A stretch of 64,000 bases of DNA. Origin: JALZVT01 sp964519335 (GTDB lineage: Bacteria; Pseudomonadota; Gammaproteobacteria; Pseudomonadales; Azotimanducaceae). A program made the translations under genes and the position numbers. Shown piece by piece: positions 50,630 through 59,801 of the stretch; the first letter of the stretch is position 1; every line of letters begins with the position of its first letter. Below the pieces are notes generated by a model. It did not search any database, was not told the DNA's origin, and saw nothing but the letters and a program-made list of their open reading frames with translations. The stretch covers positions 1 to 64,000 of the forward strand of contig CAZFIA010000005.1 of assembly GCA_964519335.1 (NCBI GenBank), written 5' to 3'.

Positions 50630-51369
50630 GACGCCTCAAGCGCACTTTCCGGGAATTCTCCGTTGCTGTATACGTTTTGCACGTCGTCCAGCTCTTCTAG
50701 CGCTTCGATTAGCCGCAGTACTTTTAGTGCATCGTCCTCGCTGCACTCAACAGTGGTGTCGGGCAGCATGGTTACCTCGGCGTTGTCGGGTGCAAGCTCA
50801 GCCGCGCGCAGTGCATCTACAACCTTGCCAAAAGATTCGAAGGTGGTGAGCACGGTAGCAGCGCCGTCTTCTTCCATTTCAAGATCTTCGGCACCCGCTT
50901 CGAGTGCGGCTTCCATTAATTGCTCTTCATCGGCACCTGGTGCATAGCTGAGCACACCGCGACGCTTAAACAGGTAAGCCACCGAACCATCGGTGCCCAG
51001 GTTGCCGTTGTACTTAGTGAACGCGTGTCGAACCTCGGCTACCGTCCGATTTTTGTTGTCGGTCATCGCCTCGACTAAAATGGCTACGCCAGCAGTGCCA
51101 TAACCCTCATACACCAGCTCGTCGGGATCTGTGCCTTCCCCACCACCAGCGCCGCGGGTAATTGCGCGATCAATAGTGTCGCGTGGCATGTTCGCCGACA
51201 GGCCGGTATCCACTGCAGCCCGCAGACGGGGGTTGTCGTTAGGATCGCCGCCGCCCAGTCGGGCTGCAACGGTAATTTCGCGAATCAGCTTGGTCCACAA
51301 CTTGCCTCGCTGTGCATCCACCTTCGCCTTTTTGTGTTTGATATTCGCCCATTTTGAATGGCCCGCCAT
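50626..51369 (-). CDS. yebC: YebC/PmpR-family protein
   Basis: A 247-residue protein of the YebC/PmpR family, long described as transcriptional regulators and more recently implicated in translation of difficult sequences. The N-terminus AGHSKWANIKHKKAKVDAQRGK is fully characteristic. Between aspS and ruvC as in most gammaproteobacteria. Confidence 0.95.
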   Translation of the reverse strand: MAGHSKWANIKHKKAKVDAQRGKLWTKLIREITVAARLGGGDPNDNPRLRAAVDTGLSANMPRDTIDRAITRGAGGGEGTDPDELVYEGYGTAGVAILVEAMTDNKNRTVAEVRHAFTKYNGNLGTDGSVAYLFKRRGVLSYAPGADEEQLMEAALEAGAEDLEMEEDGAATVLTTFESFGKVVDALRAAELAPDNAEVTMLPDTTVECSEDDALKVLRLIEALEELDDVQNVYSNGEFPESALEAS

Positions 51370-51381
51370 ATCTCTACTCTC

Positions 51382-53148
51382 CTAACTCGCCGCTTTGGGG
51401 CGCAAGCGCAAGTGTAGCTCGCCCAACTGAGTCTCGCTAACCTCACTGGGCGCTTCGGTTAACAGGCAACTCGCGGTTTGGGTTTTCGGAAAAGCGATCA
51501 CGTCGCGAATCGCATCGGTGCCGGCCATCAACATGGTCAAGCGGTCCAGGCCAATTGCGATACCCCCATGCGGAGGACAGCCGAACTTAAGCGCGTCGAG
51601 CAAAAAGCCAAACTTAACCTGGGCCTGGTTACCCAGCCCGAGGGCTTCGAACACAGCATCCTGCATGGGTTGCTCGTGGATACGCGCAGAACCGCCGCCG
51701 ACCTCGTGACCATTCAAGACCACATCGTAGGCGTCCGCCCGAGAAGCCAACGGATCAGCTTTAAGTTCATCCACACTGCAGGTCGGTCTGGTAAATGGAT
51801 GATGAACGGAAGTTAGTTCGCCGCCTCGAGCCTTCTCGAACATTGGCCAATCAATAACCCAAAGCGGCGCAAAACCCTCAGTAATAAGGTTAAGGTCCAC
51901 GCCTAATTGGTTACGCAGCGCGCCGATCGCGTCATTAACAACGTTGGTTTTGTCGGCACCAAAGAACACAAGGTCACCCGTTTCGGCACCCGCCCGTTCG
52001 AGAACCGCCAATGCAACCTCATCCGGCAAGAATTTCAGTATGGGTGACTGCAGACCTTCAACGCCCTTCGCCAGATCATTCACCTTTATATAGGCTAAGC
52101 CCTTAGCGCCGTAGCGACCCACAAAATCGGTATAACCATCGATTACTTTGCGCGTAAGCGCCGCGCCACCCGGTGCCCGCAGCGCTACTACGCGGCTCTG
52201 GGGATCGTTGGCCGGCCCGTTAAACACCTTGAACTCTACTTCGCTCATAAGATCTGCGATATCGACAAACTGCATGGGGTTGCGCAAGTCGGGCTTGTCG
52301 CTGCCGTACAGACGCATGGCCTCACTGTAGGTCATTACCGGAAAGGAGCCCAAATCGACATCAAGCAGTTTCTTGAATAGCCCGCCGAGCAGCGCCTCCG
52401 TCATGTTCATGATGTCGAGCGACGTGATAAAGCTCGCCTCTATATCAATCTGCGTAAACTCGGGCTGCCGATCTGCACGCAGATCTTCGTCGCGATAACA
52501 GCGTGCGATTTGATAGTACTTGTCGAGCCCCGACATCATCAGCAGCTGCTTAAACACCTGGGGCGATTGCGGCAGTGCGAAGAACTGCCCAGGTTGAGTC
52601 CGGCTCGGTACCAAATAATCCCGGGCGCCTTCTGGTGTCGCTGCAGTAAGCGTCGGAGTTTCAACATCAAGGTAGCCATCTTCCTCGAGGAAATTTCGAA
52701 CATAGCTGGTAATTCGCGAGCGCAGGCGCAGGCGCTCTTGCATCTCCGGGCGTCGTAAATCCATGTAGCGGAACTTGAGGCGGACGTCTTCACCGGCTTC
52801 AGAATGCTCGTCGAGCTGAAACGGCGGGGTTGCCGCCACGTTGAGAATCTCAAGCTCTGCCCCCAACACCTCGATCTCGCCGGTGACCATATCTGGATTA
52901 ACTTTGCCTTCCATGCGCGGACGAACCTTGCCCACCATCTTGAGCACAAACTCGTTGCGCACCCGGTCCGCGGTGGCGAAGCTGTCTTGAACATCGGGGT
53001 CATAGACCACCTGAACCAGGCCCGTTCGGTCTCGAACGTCCAGAAATATGACGCCGCCGTGGTCTCGCCGACGGTGCACCCAGCCACACAGCTCAACCGT
53101 CTCGCCAACGTCAGCCGTAGATATCTCGCCACAATAGTGACTTCGCAT
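51382..53148 (-). CDS. aspS: Aspartyl-tRNA synthetase
   Basis: A 588-residue bacterial-type AspRS: N-terminal OB anticodon domain (CGWVHRRRDHGGVIFLDVRDR), class II motif 2 (ARCYRDEDLRADRQPEFTQID), a GAD insertion in the middle, and motif 3 (GLDRLTMLMAG). Attaches Asp to tRNA-Asp. Whether it discriminates against tRNA-Asn cannot be judged here. Confidence 0.95.
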   Translation of the reverse strand: MRSHYCGEISTADVGETVELCGWVHRRRDHGGVIFLDVRDRTGLVQVVYDPDVQDSFATADRVRNEFVLKMVGKVRPRMEGKVNPDMVTGEIEVLGAELEILNVAATPPFQLDEHSEAGEDVRLKFRYMDLRRPEMQERLRLRSRITSYVRNFLEEDGYLDVETPTLTAATPEGARDYLVPSRTQPGQFFALPQSPQVFKQLLMMSGLDKYYQIARCYRDEDLRADRQPEFTQIDIEASFITSLDIMNMTEALLGGLFKKLLDVDLGSFPVMTYSEAMRLYGSDKPDLRNPMQFVDIADLMSEVEFKVFNGPANDPQSRVVALRAPGGAALTRKVIDGYTDFVGRYGAKGLAYIKVNDLAKGVEGLQSPILKFLPDEVALAVLERAGAETGDLVFFGADKTNVVNDAIGALRNQLGVDLNLITEGFAPLWVIDWPMFEKARGGELTSVHHPFTRPTCSVDELKADPLASRADAYDVVLNGHEVGGGSARIHEQPMQDAVFEALGLGNQAQVKFGFLLDALKFGCPPHGGIAIGLDRLTMLMAGTDAIRDVIAFPKTQTASCLLTEAPSEVSETQLGELHLRLRPKAAS

Positions 53149-53213
53149 GTTGATAATTCCTTGAGTTAAACCGGAAGATTCTCGCGAACCTTGCGCACGC
53201 AGTTTAGACGTTC

Positions 53214-53244
53214 TGCGCTATATCTGCGCTATATCTGCCCTATA
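53214..53244. repeat. 11-bp tandem repeat upstream of aspS
   Basis: Units TGCGCTATATC at 53214-53224 and 53225-53235, plus a partial, diverged copy to 53244. On the minus strand this reads GATATAGCGCA twice, about 65-95 bp upstream of the aspS start, where the promoter would lie. Confidence 0.55.
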
Positions 53245-53315
53245 AAGGGCGATGCTGAAGATGATAGGCGATGCCGCAAGGCGTGATCAGACAGGCCAGC
53301 AGGACGCCACTTCGA

Positions 53316-53717
53316 TCAACTAGAGGTTTTGCTGGTCTTCTTGCCGCCGCTCTTGGCGCCATTCTTACCCGAGCTGGACTTGCCGCTCTTGCCGGATTTG
53401 TCATTCTTGCTGGTTTTGTCGCTATTGGCAGATGACGCAGAATCCGAGCCCCCAGAGGACGACTTCTCGGAGGAATCTGAAGACGAATCAGTTGCGCCAT
53501 CCGACCCCTCAGTCTTTGCCAAATTCTTCTTATTGCCCGATTTAAAATCAGTTTCGTACCAGCCGCCGCCCTTTAAACGGAACCCTGCAGCCGAGATCAG
53601 TTTGGTGAGGGATTTCTTGCCGCACTCGGGACACTTCTTGAGGGGCTTTTCGCTGATCTTCTGTAATGCGTCGAACTGGTGATCACACTTTTCGCACTGG
53701 TATTCGTAGATGGGCAT
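53316..53717 (-). CDS. FmdB-family zinc-ribbon protein with Ser/Lys-rich tail
   Basis: A 133-residue protein. N-terminal zinc ribbon of the FmdB/CxxC_CXXC_SSSS family: MPIYEYQCEKC with Cys8 and Cys11, then KCPECG with Cys29 and Cys32. After residue 50 it becomes a Ser/Lys/Gly low-complexity tail of about 80 residues. FmdB-type genes stand upstream of aspS in many proteobacteria; function is unsettled, and the DUF502 gene often between them is missing here. Confidence 0.85.
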   Translation of the reverse strand: MPIYEYQCEKCDHQFDALQKISEKPLKKCPECGKKSLTKLISAAGFRLKGGGWYETDFKSGNKKNLAKTEGSDGATDSSSDSSEKSSSGGSDSASSANSDKTSKNDKSGKSGKSSSGKNGAKSGGKKTSKTSS

Positions 53718-54162
53718 ATGGTTATTGGTGTTCTGTTACTAGTTGTCACTTGGTTAGCAGCCACATTCTTTTAGAAAAAGAGCCTTTTCAGTTGCGCAGC
53801 CACAATCGATTAGGCCAATTATGGCGGTTTTTTATTTATTTTTGGCGTCTTTTCTAACCTATGCAGAGTAAATTAAGAACCCGACCAACAATCCCCGTTG
53901 AAACACAAAATTCCACATAAAGCCTGCTTTTTTATTACTGAAACAGCGCCGAACAAACCAGAAAAAACAACCACTATTGGGGGAAGTCGATAATATCCAG
54001 CGATTTCGCTGGTTTTTCTCAATTACGCGCTTGCGATATAGGCAAACAGTAGGCTATAAAGCGCTCCATCGGTGAGCGCTGAACAAGCGTTAGCTGAAAA
54101 AACTTGGACTTAACCTGGTCTGACACACGTCAGACGCTCTCTCCAAACTGAGGACATTATTA
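53718..54162. other. AT-rich gene-free region upstream of the HU-like gene
   Basis: About 445 bp, noticeably richer in A and T than its surroundings (T-runs around 53829-53845). It contains a sigma-70-like promoter at 54031-54060. No gene recognised. Confidence 0.6.
54031..54060 (+). promoter_or_regulatory. Sigma-70-like promoter for HU-like gene
   Basis: TTGCGA (-35) and TATAAA (-10) with an 18-bp spacer, about 100 bp before the ATG at 54163. Confidence 0.5.
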
Positions 54163-54612
54163 ATGGCACGCAAACCGGCCAAGAAAAAAGCCGCAAAGCG
54201 CAAGGCACCCGCCAAGCGCCGAGCACCGGCAAAGAAATCTCGAGCTAAAGCGAAGAAGAAGACAGCCAGAAAAGCGGCTACTCCGGCTCGCAAACTAACG
54301 TCGATCACGAAAAAGATGACAAAAACGCAGATTTACTCTGAACTCGCGGACAGCACAGAATTGACCCAGAAGCAGGTGGCTTCAGTATTCGACGAGCTTG
54401 AAGTACTCATCGAACGCCATATCAAGAAGCGCGCGGTTGGAGAATTCACCCTACCCGGTCTCTTAAAGATCAAGTCAGTGAAGCGTCCTGCTACCAAGAA
54501 GCGTCTCGGTCGCAACCCGGCTACCGGCGAAGAGATCTGGATCGGGCCCAAGCCTGCTTCAATCCGCGCTCGAGTTACCGCACTGAAGAAGCTTAAGGAA
54601 ATGGTGGGCTAA
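54163..54612 (+). CDS. HU-family DNA-binding protein with Lys/Ala-rich N-terminal tail
   Basis: A 149-residue nucleoid protein in two parts. Residues 1-48 are almost pure Lys, Ala, Arg and Pro in a histone-H1-like composition (AKKKAAKRKAPAK). From about 52 there is a HU/IHF fold (KTQIYSELADSTELTQKQVASVF...GEFTLPGLLKIKSVKRPA with the arm motif GRNPATGEEIWIG). The fusion should bind DNA more strongly and less specifically than HU. GAGGA lies about 10 nt upstream of the ATG, and a strong terminator follows. Confidence 0.9.
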   Translation: MARKPAKKKAAKRKAPAKRRAPAKKSRAKAKKKTARKAATPARKLTSITKKMTKTQIYSELADSTELTQKQVASVFDELEVLIERHIKKRAVGEFTLPGLLKIKSVKRPATKKRLGRNPATGEEIWIGPKPASIRARVTALKKLKEMVG

Positions 54613-54693
54613 CCGCCGCGAGCCTTCCTTAACTCCCCACAATTGGCGGAGATAGAGCCTAAATTCGCAAGAATTCCCGGTTCTGTAGCAACA

Positions 54694-54729
54694 AAAGGGC
54701 TGCTGAGACTCGTCTCACAGCCCTTTTTT
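54694..54729 (+). terminator. Rho-independent terminator after HU-like gene
   Basis: Stem AAAGGGCTG(C)TGAGAC, loop TC, GTCTCACAGCCCTTT, followed by TTT; one bulged C. It ends the HU-like transcript about 85 bp after its stop. Confidence 0.85.
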
Positions 54730-54819
54730 CTGTTTCGCAGCCTGCTAAGCCCTTAAACTTGCGCCCAAAGCTCGCAGCAAAGGCGGGCCAACCCCACCAA
54801 CTAATGGAACCTACCCGCC

Positions 54820-56556
54820 ATGCGCGCGAGTCAACTCCTGATCCCCACCATGAAGGAAGACCCAGCTGATGCTGACGTGGCTAGCCACCGTCTGATGCTG
54901 CGCGCCGGCCTCATTCGCCAGGTTGCCTCGGGTGTTTATACCTGGCTGCCGCTGGGGGTGAAGGTGTTACACGCAATCCAGTCCATTGTCCGAGAAGAGC
55001 TTGAAGTATCAGGTGCACAAGAAGTATTGATGCCGGTCGTGCAGCCTGCCGCTTTGTGGCGGGAGAGCGGTCGTTGGGATGTCATGGGCCCAGAAATGGC
55101 GCGCCTGAAAGACCGGCACGACAATGATTTTTGTCTGTCACCTACCCAGGAAGAAGTGGTAACTGACCTGGTGCGACGGGAGGTCCATAGCTACAAAGAA
55201 CTGCCGCGCAATCTATACCAGATACAGACGAAGTTTCGCGACGAGATTCGACCGCGCTTCGGAGTGATGCGTGCGCGCGAGTTCACGATGAAAGATGGCT
55301 ACTCGTTTCACATAGATCAAGACAGCTTTGACGCCACCTACAACGAAATGCATGCCTGCTACAGCCGCATCCTCAACCGTCTGGGTCTTAAATTTCGCGC
55401 GGTAGATGCAGACACGGGCAATATCGGCGGCGATAACTCGCATGAGTTTCAGGTCCTGGCAGACTCCGGTGAAGACTTAATCGCCTATTCCACCGAATCC
55501 GATTACGCCGCCAACCTGGAGAAGGCAATCACGGTGTTTCCAACCGCGCGCCCCACGCCTGGCACCGATGCCCTTGAGAAAGTTTCGACCCCTGAAGTAA
55601 GAACTATCGACGGCGTGGCCAAACTTCTAGACGTTCCGGCCACGCAGTGCGTCAAAACGCTCTTTGTTGATGGCGAAATCGAGCTCGACGAACAGGCGCC
55701 TGACGCCGAGCCGCCGCTGGTAGCACTGGTTCTGCGCGGCGATCATGAACTAAACGAACTCAAGGCCGAGAAAATGCAAGGTGTGGCAAGCCCATTGCGC
55801 ATGGCCGATCCAGCAAAAATTAAGGCGGCGGTGGGCGCAGACGTCGGATCGCTGGGGCCAGTAAACCTGCCGTTCAAGTTCTACGTAGATCATAGCGCCG
55901 CCCAGCTCAGCGACTTTGTGTGTGGGGCTAACATCGACGAATATCACTACATTGGCGTTAACTGGGAACGGGACGCCGCCCTTGAGGATGATCAGATTGT
56001 CGATTTGCGCAACGTACAGGAAGGCGAGCCTTCACCAGACGGCAAGGGCACACTCGCTTTCACGCGCGGCATCGAAGTTGGCCACATTTTTCAACTAGGC
56101 ACCAAGTATTCTGATGCCCTGGGTGCCACGGTGCTGAACAAGGAAGGCCGCCAGCAGGTGCTTATCATGGGCTGCTACGGCCTGGGAATCACCCGGCTGG
56201 TTGCGGGCATCATCGAACAGTGCCATGACGACAACGGCATTTGCTGGCCTGAAGCGGTGGCGCCCGCCCATGTTCACATCCTTGCGCTCAACTACGATAA
56301 GTCTGACGCGGTGCGCGAGGCATCAGATGCGCTATACGCACAGTGCCGGGAAGCGGGCTTTCAAGTGCTGCTCGATGACCGCAAGGAACGCCCCGGGGTA
56401 AAATTTGCCGACGCTGATCTTCTGGGCATTCCTCATCGGGTAACCATCGGAGATCGCAATCTGAAAAGCGGTGAGGTTGAATATCAGCGTCGAACCGAAA
56501 GCGAGGCTCAGCTTATTAACCCGGCCAGCGTTCTGGAAATACTCGCTTTAACCTGA
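54820..56556 (+). CDS. proS: Prolyl-tRNA synthetase
   Basis: A 578-residue class II bacterial-type ProRS. N-terminal MRASQLLIPTMKEDPADADVASH, catalytic motifs QTKFRDEIRPRFGVMRAREF and GCYGLGITRLVAG, an inserted YbaK-like editing domain (about 225-405, starting KLLDVPATQCVKTLFVDGE) that clears Ala-tRNA-Pro, and the C-terminal anticodon domain. Confidence 0.95.
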   Translation: MRASQLLIPTMKEDPADADVASHRLMLRAGLIRQVASGVYTWLPLGVKVLHAIQSIVREELEVSGAQEVLMPVVQPAALWRESGRWDVMGPEMARLKDRHDNDFCLSPTQEEVVTDLVRREVHSYKELPRNLYQIQTKFRDEIRPRFGVMRAREFTMKDGYSFHIDQDSFDATYNEMHACYSRILNRLGLKFRAVDADTGNIGGDNSHEFQVLADSGEDLIAYSTESDYAANLEKAITVFPTARPTPGTDALEKVSTPEVRTIDGVAKLLDVPATQCVKTLFVDGEIELDEQAPDAEPPLVALVLRGDHELNELKAEKMQGVASPLRMADPAKIKAAVGADVGSLGPVNLPFKFYVDHSAAQLSDFVCGANIDEYHYIGVNWERDAALEDDQIVDLRNVQEGEPSPDGKGTLAFTRGIEVGHIFQLGTKYSDALGATVLNKEGRQQVLIMGCYGLGITRLVAGIIEQCHDDNGICWPEAVAPAHVHILALNYDKSDAVREASDALYAQCREAGFQVLLDDRKERPGVKFADADLLGIPHRVTIGDRNLKSGEVEYQRRTESEAQLINPASVLEILALT

Positions 56557-56560
56557 GTTA

Positions 56561-57223
56561 ATGCATGCCCCAATGGACAATCAACTAATAATTCTGGGAC
56601 TAGTGCTGGCACTCTCTGCTCTGCTATCAGGGCCTGCTGCTGCTCTCGACAAACAGAAACAGGATCCAGAGTTGCTCGCCAAACTGGGCGAATCACTCAC
56701 CCAAAAAACTGAGGCAGCCGATCCGTTTGATGCTCAGGTCTGGTTACTCGCTAACGACACCCGGCTTGCGCGTTACGTGAAAGACGCACCCACACGATTG
56801 CGAATACTGCAAAACGTGTATTCGCAAGCCCACAATCAAAATCTCGACCCTGATCTGGTGTTGGCCTTAATGCACGTCGAGAGCTTTTTCGATCCCTACG
56901 CGATCTCCCGGGTGGGCGCTCAGGGCCTGATGCAAATCATGCCGTTCTGGCGCAAGGAGCTCGGGCGTAATGATCAGGATAACCTTACCGACATCGAAAC
57001 CAACATTCGCTACGGCACCACCATTCTTGCCCACTACATTGAACGCTCCGAAGGCGACCTGGTAGAAGCACTGGGGCGCTACAACGGCAGCAAGGGCCGC
57101 ATGAGATACCCCGAGCTGGTGTTTGATCGCTGGCGCCGCTTCTGGCAAAACCGCACGATGGAAGAGCAGCCGGAAATCAGCAAAACCTGTAGCGAGTATC
57201 GGTTAAAAGCCTGTCGGCGTTAA
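56561..57223 (+). CDS. Lytic murein transglycosylase (SLT domain)
   Basis: A 220-residue exported protein with signal peptide (about 1-29, ending AAA-LD). The SLT catalytic Glu is Glu107 (LALMHVESFFDPYAIS), followed by GAQGLMQIMPFW and the NIRYGTTILAHYIE motif. It cleaves the glycan strands of peptidoglycan. It lies 4 bp after proS; a lytic transglycosylase after proS is also found in Pseudomonas. Overlaps the convergent PhyH gene by 4 bp. Confidence 0.9.
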   Translation: MHAPMDNQLIILGLVLALSALLSGPAAALDKQKQDPELLAKLGESLTQKTEAADPFDAQVWLLANDTRLARYVKDAPTRLRILQNVYSQAHNQNLDPDLVLALMHVESFFDPYAISRVGAQGLMQIMPFWRKELGRNDQDNLTDIETNIRYGTTILAHYIERSEGDLVEALGRYNGSKGRMRYPELVFDRWRRFWQNRTMEEQPEISKTCSEYRLKACRR

Positions 57224-58092
57224 ACAGGCTTGGCATTCGGATCGAGAGCAACCGCCGGGTCGCCGTTCTCATAGAGCCCCAACAAACCATTACCACGCGC
57301 GCTGCCATCGTAGGCGGCAAAGCCCAAAACAGCCTGCAACTCAGGGGTAAGTCCGCGTACGGTCTCAAGGCTTAGATTAAGCACGCTGTTTTCAACCCCA
57401 CGTAGCCAGCCGGCGCAGAACGACACTGAAACAGCTCGCCTAGGAGTGTTACCTTCGTTGGCTCCCGCACCGTGCACCAAATCACCCCGAAACAGCAATG
57501 CATCTCCCGCGGCCATCGTGGCTTGCACAAAATCAACGGACGAATAGGTTTGAACGTCGCGAAAACTGCCAGGCCCTACCCAGGTGGCACCGTTGATTTG
57601 GGTAAAGTCGCTGAGCGCAACTATCGCATTCACCACAAAAGGATCAGCGCCCAACGGCAGCGGCCAGGAGTCAGAATCGCGGTGCGCCGCCTGGCGGGGC
57701 TCACCGGGTTGAATTTGAATTAGCTCAGCCGCACTTAGCCTCACCTGGCTCGCCACTGGTGCAAGCGCACGTTTGGCCCATCCCAACAAGTCAGCGTTGC
57801 CAATGACTTGCGAAGAGCAGGGTAACTTCTCAATCAACCCGTGCAGACGAATTGTCTTGTGGCCTAAAAAGCGGTTGTAGGTTGTCGACTTTGTGTCCGG
57901 CAGGCCAGGTAAAGAGTCTGTCTGCCCCCCAGCTTTCTGATAAGAAGACTCAATGTAGCGATCGCACTCGTTGTTTAGCCTACCCAGCAGCTCTGAGTGG
58001 ACAAAACTCTTGAGCACAACAGCACCGGAGGTCGCAATCTCCGCATCAACAGCAGACCAATCAGCGGGCGTCGGGTATTCGCTAATTGACAC
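57220..58092 (-). CDS. Phytanoyl-CoA dioxygenase (PhyH)-like protein
   Basis: A 290-residue Fe(II)/2-oxoglutarate-dependent oxygenase fold. Metal triad His137 and Asp139 (AHRDSDSW) and His207 (DLVHGAG), with Arg218 as likely 2-oxoglutarate ligand. It probably hydroxylates a small molecule; the substrate is unknown. GTG start. Confidence 0.85.
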   Translation of the reverse strand: MSISEYPTPADWSAVDAEIATSGAVVLKSFVHSELLGRLNNECDRYIESSYQKAGGQTDSLPGLPDTKSTTYNRFLGHKTIRLHGLIEKLPCSSQVIGNADLLGWAKRALAPVASQVRLSAAELIQIQPGEPRQAAHRDSDSWPLPLGADPFVVNAIVALSDFTQINGATWVGPGSFRDVQTYSSVDFVQATMAAGDALLFRGDLVHGAGANEGNTPRRAVSVSFCAGWLRGVENSVLNLSLETVRGLTPELQAVLGFAAYDGSARGNGLLGLYENGDPAVALDPNAKPV

Positions 58093-58123
58093 TCATATGT
58101 CCAGACGTTGCACCGCAGTCAAT

Positions 58124-58630
58124 CTAGGAGTCCGTGCGCTGAGCCGCCAAGGTTTCGATGCGCGACATTATGCCTACCCGGGTCTGGGGACCCACCAGTG
58201 TCTCAACAAAATCACCACCCGGCGCCACGATGTAGGTGCTGGGTAACACTGCTGGCGCTTCTTGTCCCCAGCGCGCTCTTGGGTCTTCTGCCAGTACCGC
58301 AAATTCAATGCCCATGCGCTCGCTTACATCGGCGAGCTTTTGATCCCGCAAACCGTCGTAGTTAACGCCAATAACTTTCACGGACAAGCTCTCGTCTGCT
58401 CCCGTTGAATCACCATCCAGCTGGTTAAGTTCTGGAATTTCATGACGACAAGGGCCGCACCATTCAGCCCAATAATTCACCACCAGCCAATCAGATCCCG
58501 CGAGATTGACGCTCGAGCCGGTTATGGTCGCCGCCGTGTTGGTCTCCTTGGGCGCACAGCCAAATACCATGCCCAGCATCAAGCAGCACAAAAAACTACG
58601 AAGGAAAAATCTATCTGTCAGATGCATCAT
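58124..58630 (-). CDS. TlpA/ResA-like lipoprotein thioredoxin
   Basis: A 168-residue periplasmic thioredoxin-like protein. Lipobox MVFGC (Cys25). Active site WCGPC (Cys58 and Cys61) and cis-Pro loop LPSTYIVAPGG. It probably reduces disulfides in envelope proteins or cytochrome c biogenesis clients, fed by DsbD/CcdA. Confidence 0.87.
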   Translation of the reverse strand: MMHLTDRFFLRSFLCCLMLGMVFGCAPKETNTAATITGSSVNLAGSDWLVVNYWAEWCGPCRHEIPELNQLDGDSTGADESLSVKVIGVNYDGLRDQKLADVSERMGIEFAVLAEDPRARWGQEAPAVLPSTYIVAPGGDFVETLVGPQTRVGIMSRIETLAAQRTDS

Positions 58631-58710
58631 TTGAACTCAAACTCGCAAGCCGTCATTCTAAACCCTATTTTCCAATCTGCAGACCGCAGGTGAATTAGAG
58701 CCCTACGACC

Positions 58711-59334
58711 ATGCCAACAAAAGCTTCAGCCAGCGAGTCTTATATTCTGGTGCTCTACTATAGCCGCGGCGGCACCACTGCCGAGCTTGCCCGCTATATC
58801 GCCCGGGGTATCACCCAGCAGGGCGATTTTGCCGCCCGGCTGCGCACGGTGCCCGAGGTGGCGACCGTGGTAGAGAAGACGGCGCCCCCCGTACCCGCAG
58901 AAGGCGCGGTGTATTGCACCAAAGAAGATCTGCGAGACGCATCAGCGCTTGCCCTGGGCAGCCCTACCCGCTTCGGCAACATGGCCGCGTCACTCAAGCA
59001 CTTTCTAGACGACAGTGCCGACCTCTGGATGTCGAATGCGCTGGTTGATAAGCCCGCGACCGTGTTCACCAGCACCTCGTCGATGCACGGAGGACAAGAG
59101 AGCACGCTACTATCGATGCAATTGCCCCTGCTGCACCACGGCATGGTGATCTGTGGGGTGCCTTACTCGGTGCCCGAGCTGCGGGCAACGCAGAGCGGCG
59201 GCACACCCTACGGGGCCTCCCACGTTGGAGGGAATAACACAGAAGTAACACTCACCGAAGAGGAAAAGGCGATCGCTTTGGCCGCAGGCGAACGACTGGC
59301 AAGACTCGCTACAAAACTAAACTCAGCCTCTTAA
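58711..59334 (+). CDS. wrbA: NAD(P)H:quinone oxidoreductase WrbA
   Basis: A 207-residue flavodoxin-fold protein. N-terminal phosphate loop YYSRGGTTAELAR, GSPTRFGNMA, and the C-terminal VGGNNTEVTLTEEEK-like segment are typical of WrbA. It reduces quinones by two electrons and protects from redox cycling. Its end overlaps the convergent GNAT gene by 12 bp. Confidence 0.88.
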   Translation: MPTKASASESYILVLYYSRGGTTAELARYIARGITQQGDFAARLRTVPEVATVVEKTAPPVPAEGAVYCTKEDLRDASALALGSPTRFGNMAASLKHFLDDSADLWMSNALVDKPATVFTSTSSMHGGQESTLLSMQLPLLHHGMVICGVPYSVPELRATQSGGTPYGASHVGGNNTEVTLTEEEKAIALAAGERLARLATKLNSAS

Positions 59335-59781
59335 GATCTTTAAGAGTGTTAGTCGTCCGTCAGCGATGGGCAGATCATCCGGTAGCTTCACGCCCACCAG
59401 GCCATAGCCGTTGTCCAACAGCAGCTTCAGCATGTCGACAAACCGATTTCGGGTTTTGACATAGATGCGATCAAAACCCGCGGCAACCACGCGCTGTTCC
59501 TGTTCGAGCAAGAGCGCTTGAGCGATACCTTCGCGACGCGCATCCTGCACTACGCCCCCCAGCCAGCTATAAAAGGAGCCATCTGCGTAACGATCAAAAC
59601 CCACCTTAAAACCGAGCGGTGTGCCGTCGCGCTCCGCAATCAACACAATGGCCGAGGCGTGGTTCAAGCGATGTTCAAATTCGTTCTGCTCAAGCAACCC
59701 GCCGGTAAACTCGGGAAGTTTTTCGTAAATCGCCCAGGCTTCGGCCAGAGAACCTTCGCGAACGGTCGCGGGCGCGTCCAC
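59323..59781 (-). CDS. GNAT-family N-acetyltransferase
   Basis: A 152-residue acetyltransferase with the GNAT core: VLIAERDGTPLGFKVGFDRY, then the acetyl-CoA loop in VVQDARREGIAQALLLEQEQ, and the KTRNRFVDMLKLLLDNGYGL motif. Substrate unknown. GTG start lies inside a 14-bp tandem duplication shared with the end of the ABM gene. Confidence 0.83.
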   Translation of the reverse strand: MDAPATVREGSLAEAWAIYEKLPEFTGGLLEQNEFEHRLNHASAIVLIAERDGTPLGFKVGFDRYADGSFYSWLGGVVQDARREGIAQALLLEQEQRVVAAGFDRIYVKTRNRFVDMLKLLLDNGYGLVGVKLPDDLPIADGRLTLLKILRG

Positions 59782-59801
59782 TAAATCGCGTCCACCAAAT
59801 C
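59774..59801. repeat. 14-bp tandem duplication
   Basis: GCGTCCACTAAATC followed by GCGTCCACCAAATC, spanning the GNAT start and the end of the ABM gene. Confidence 0.6.
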
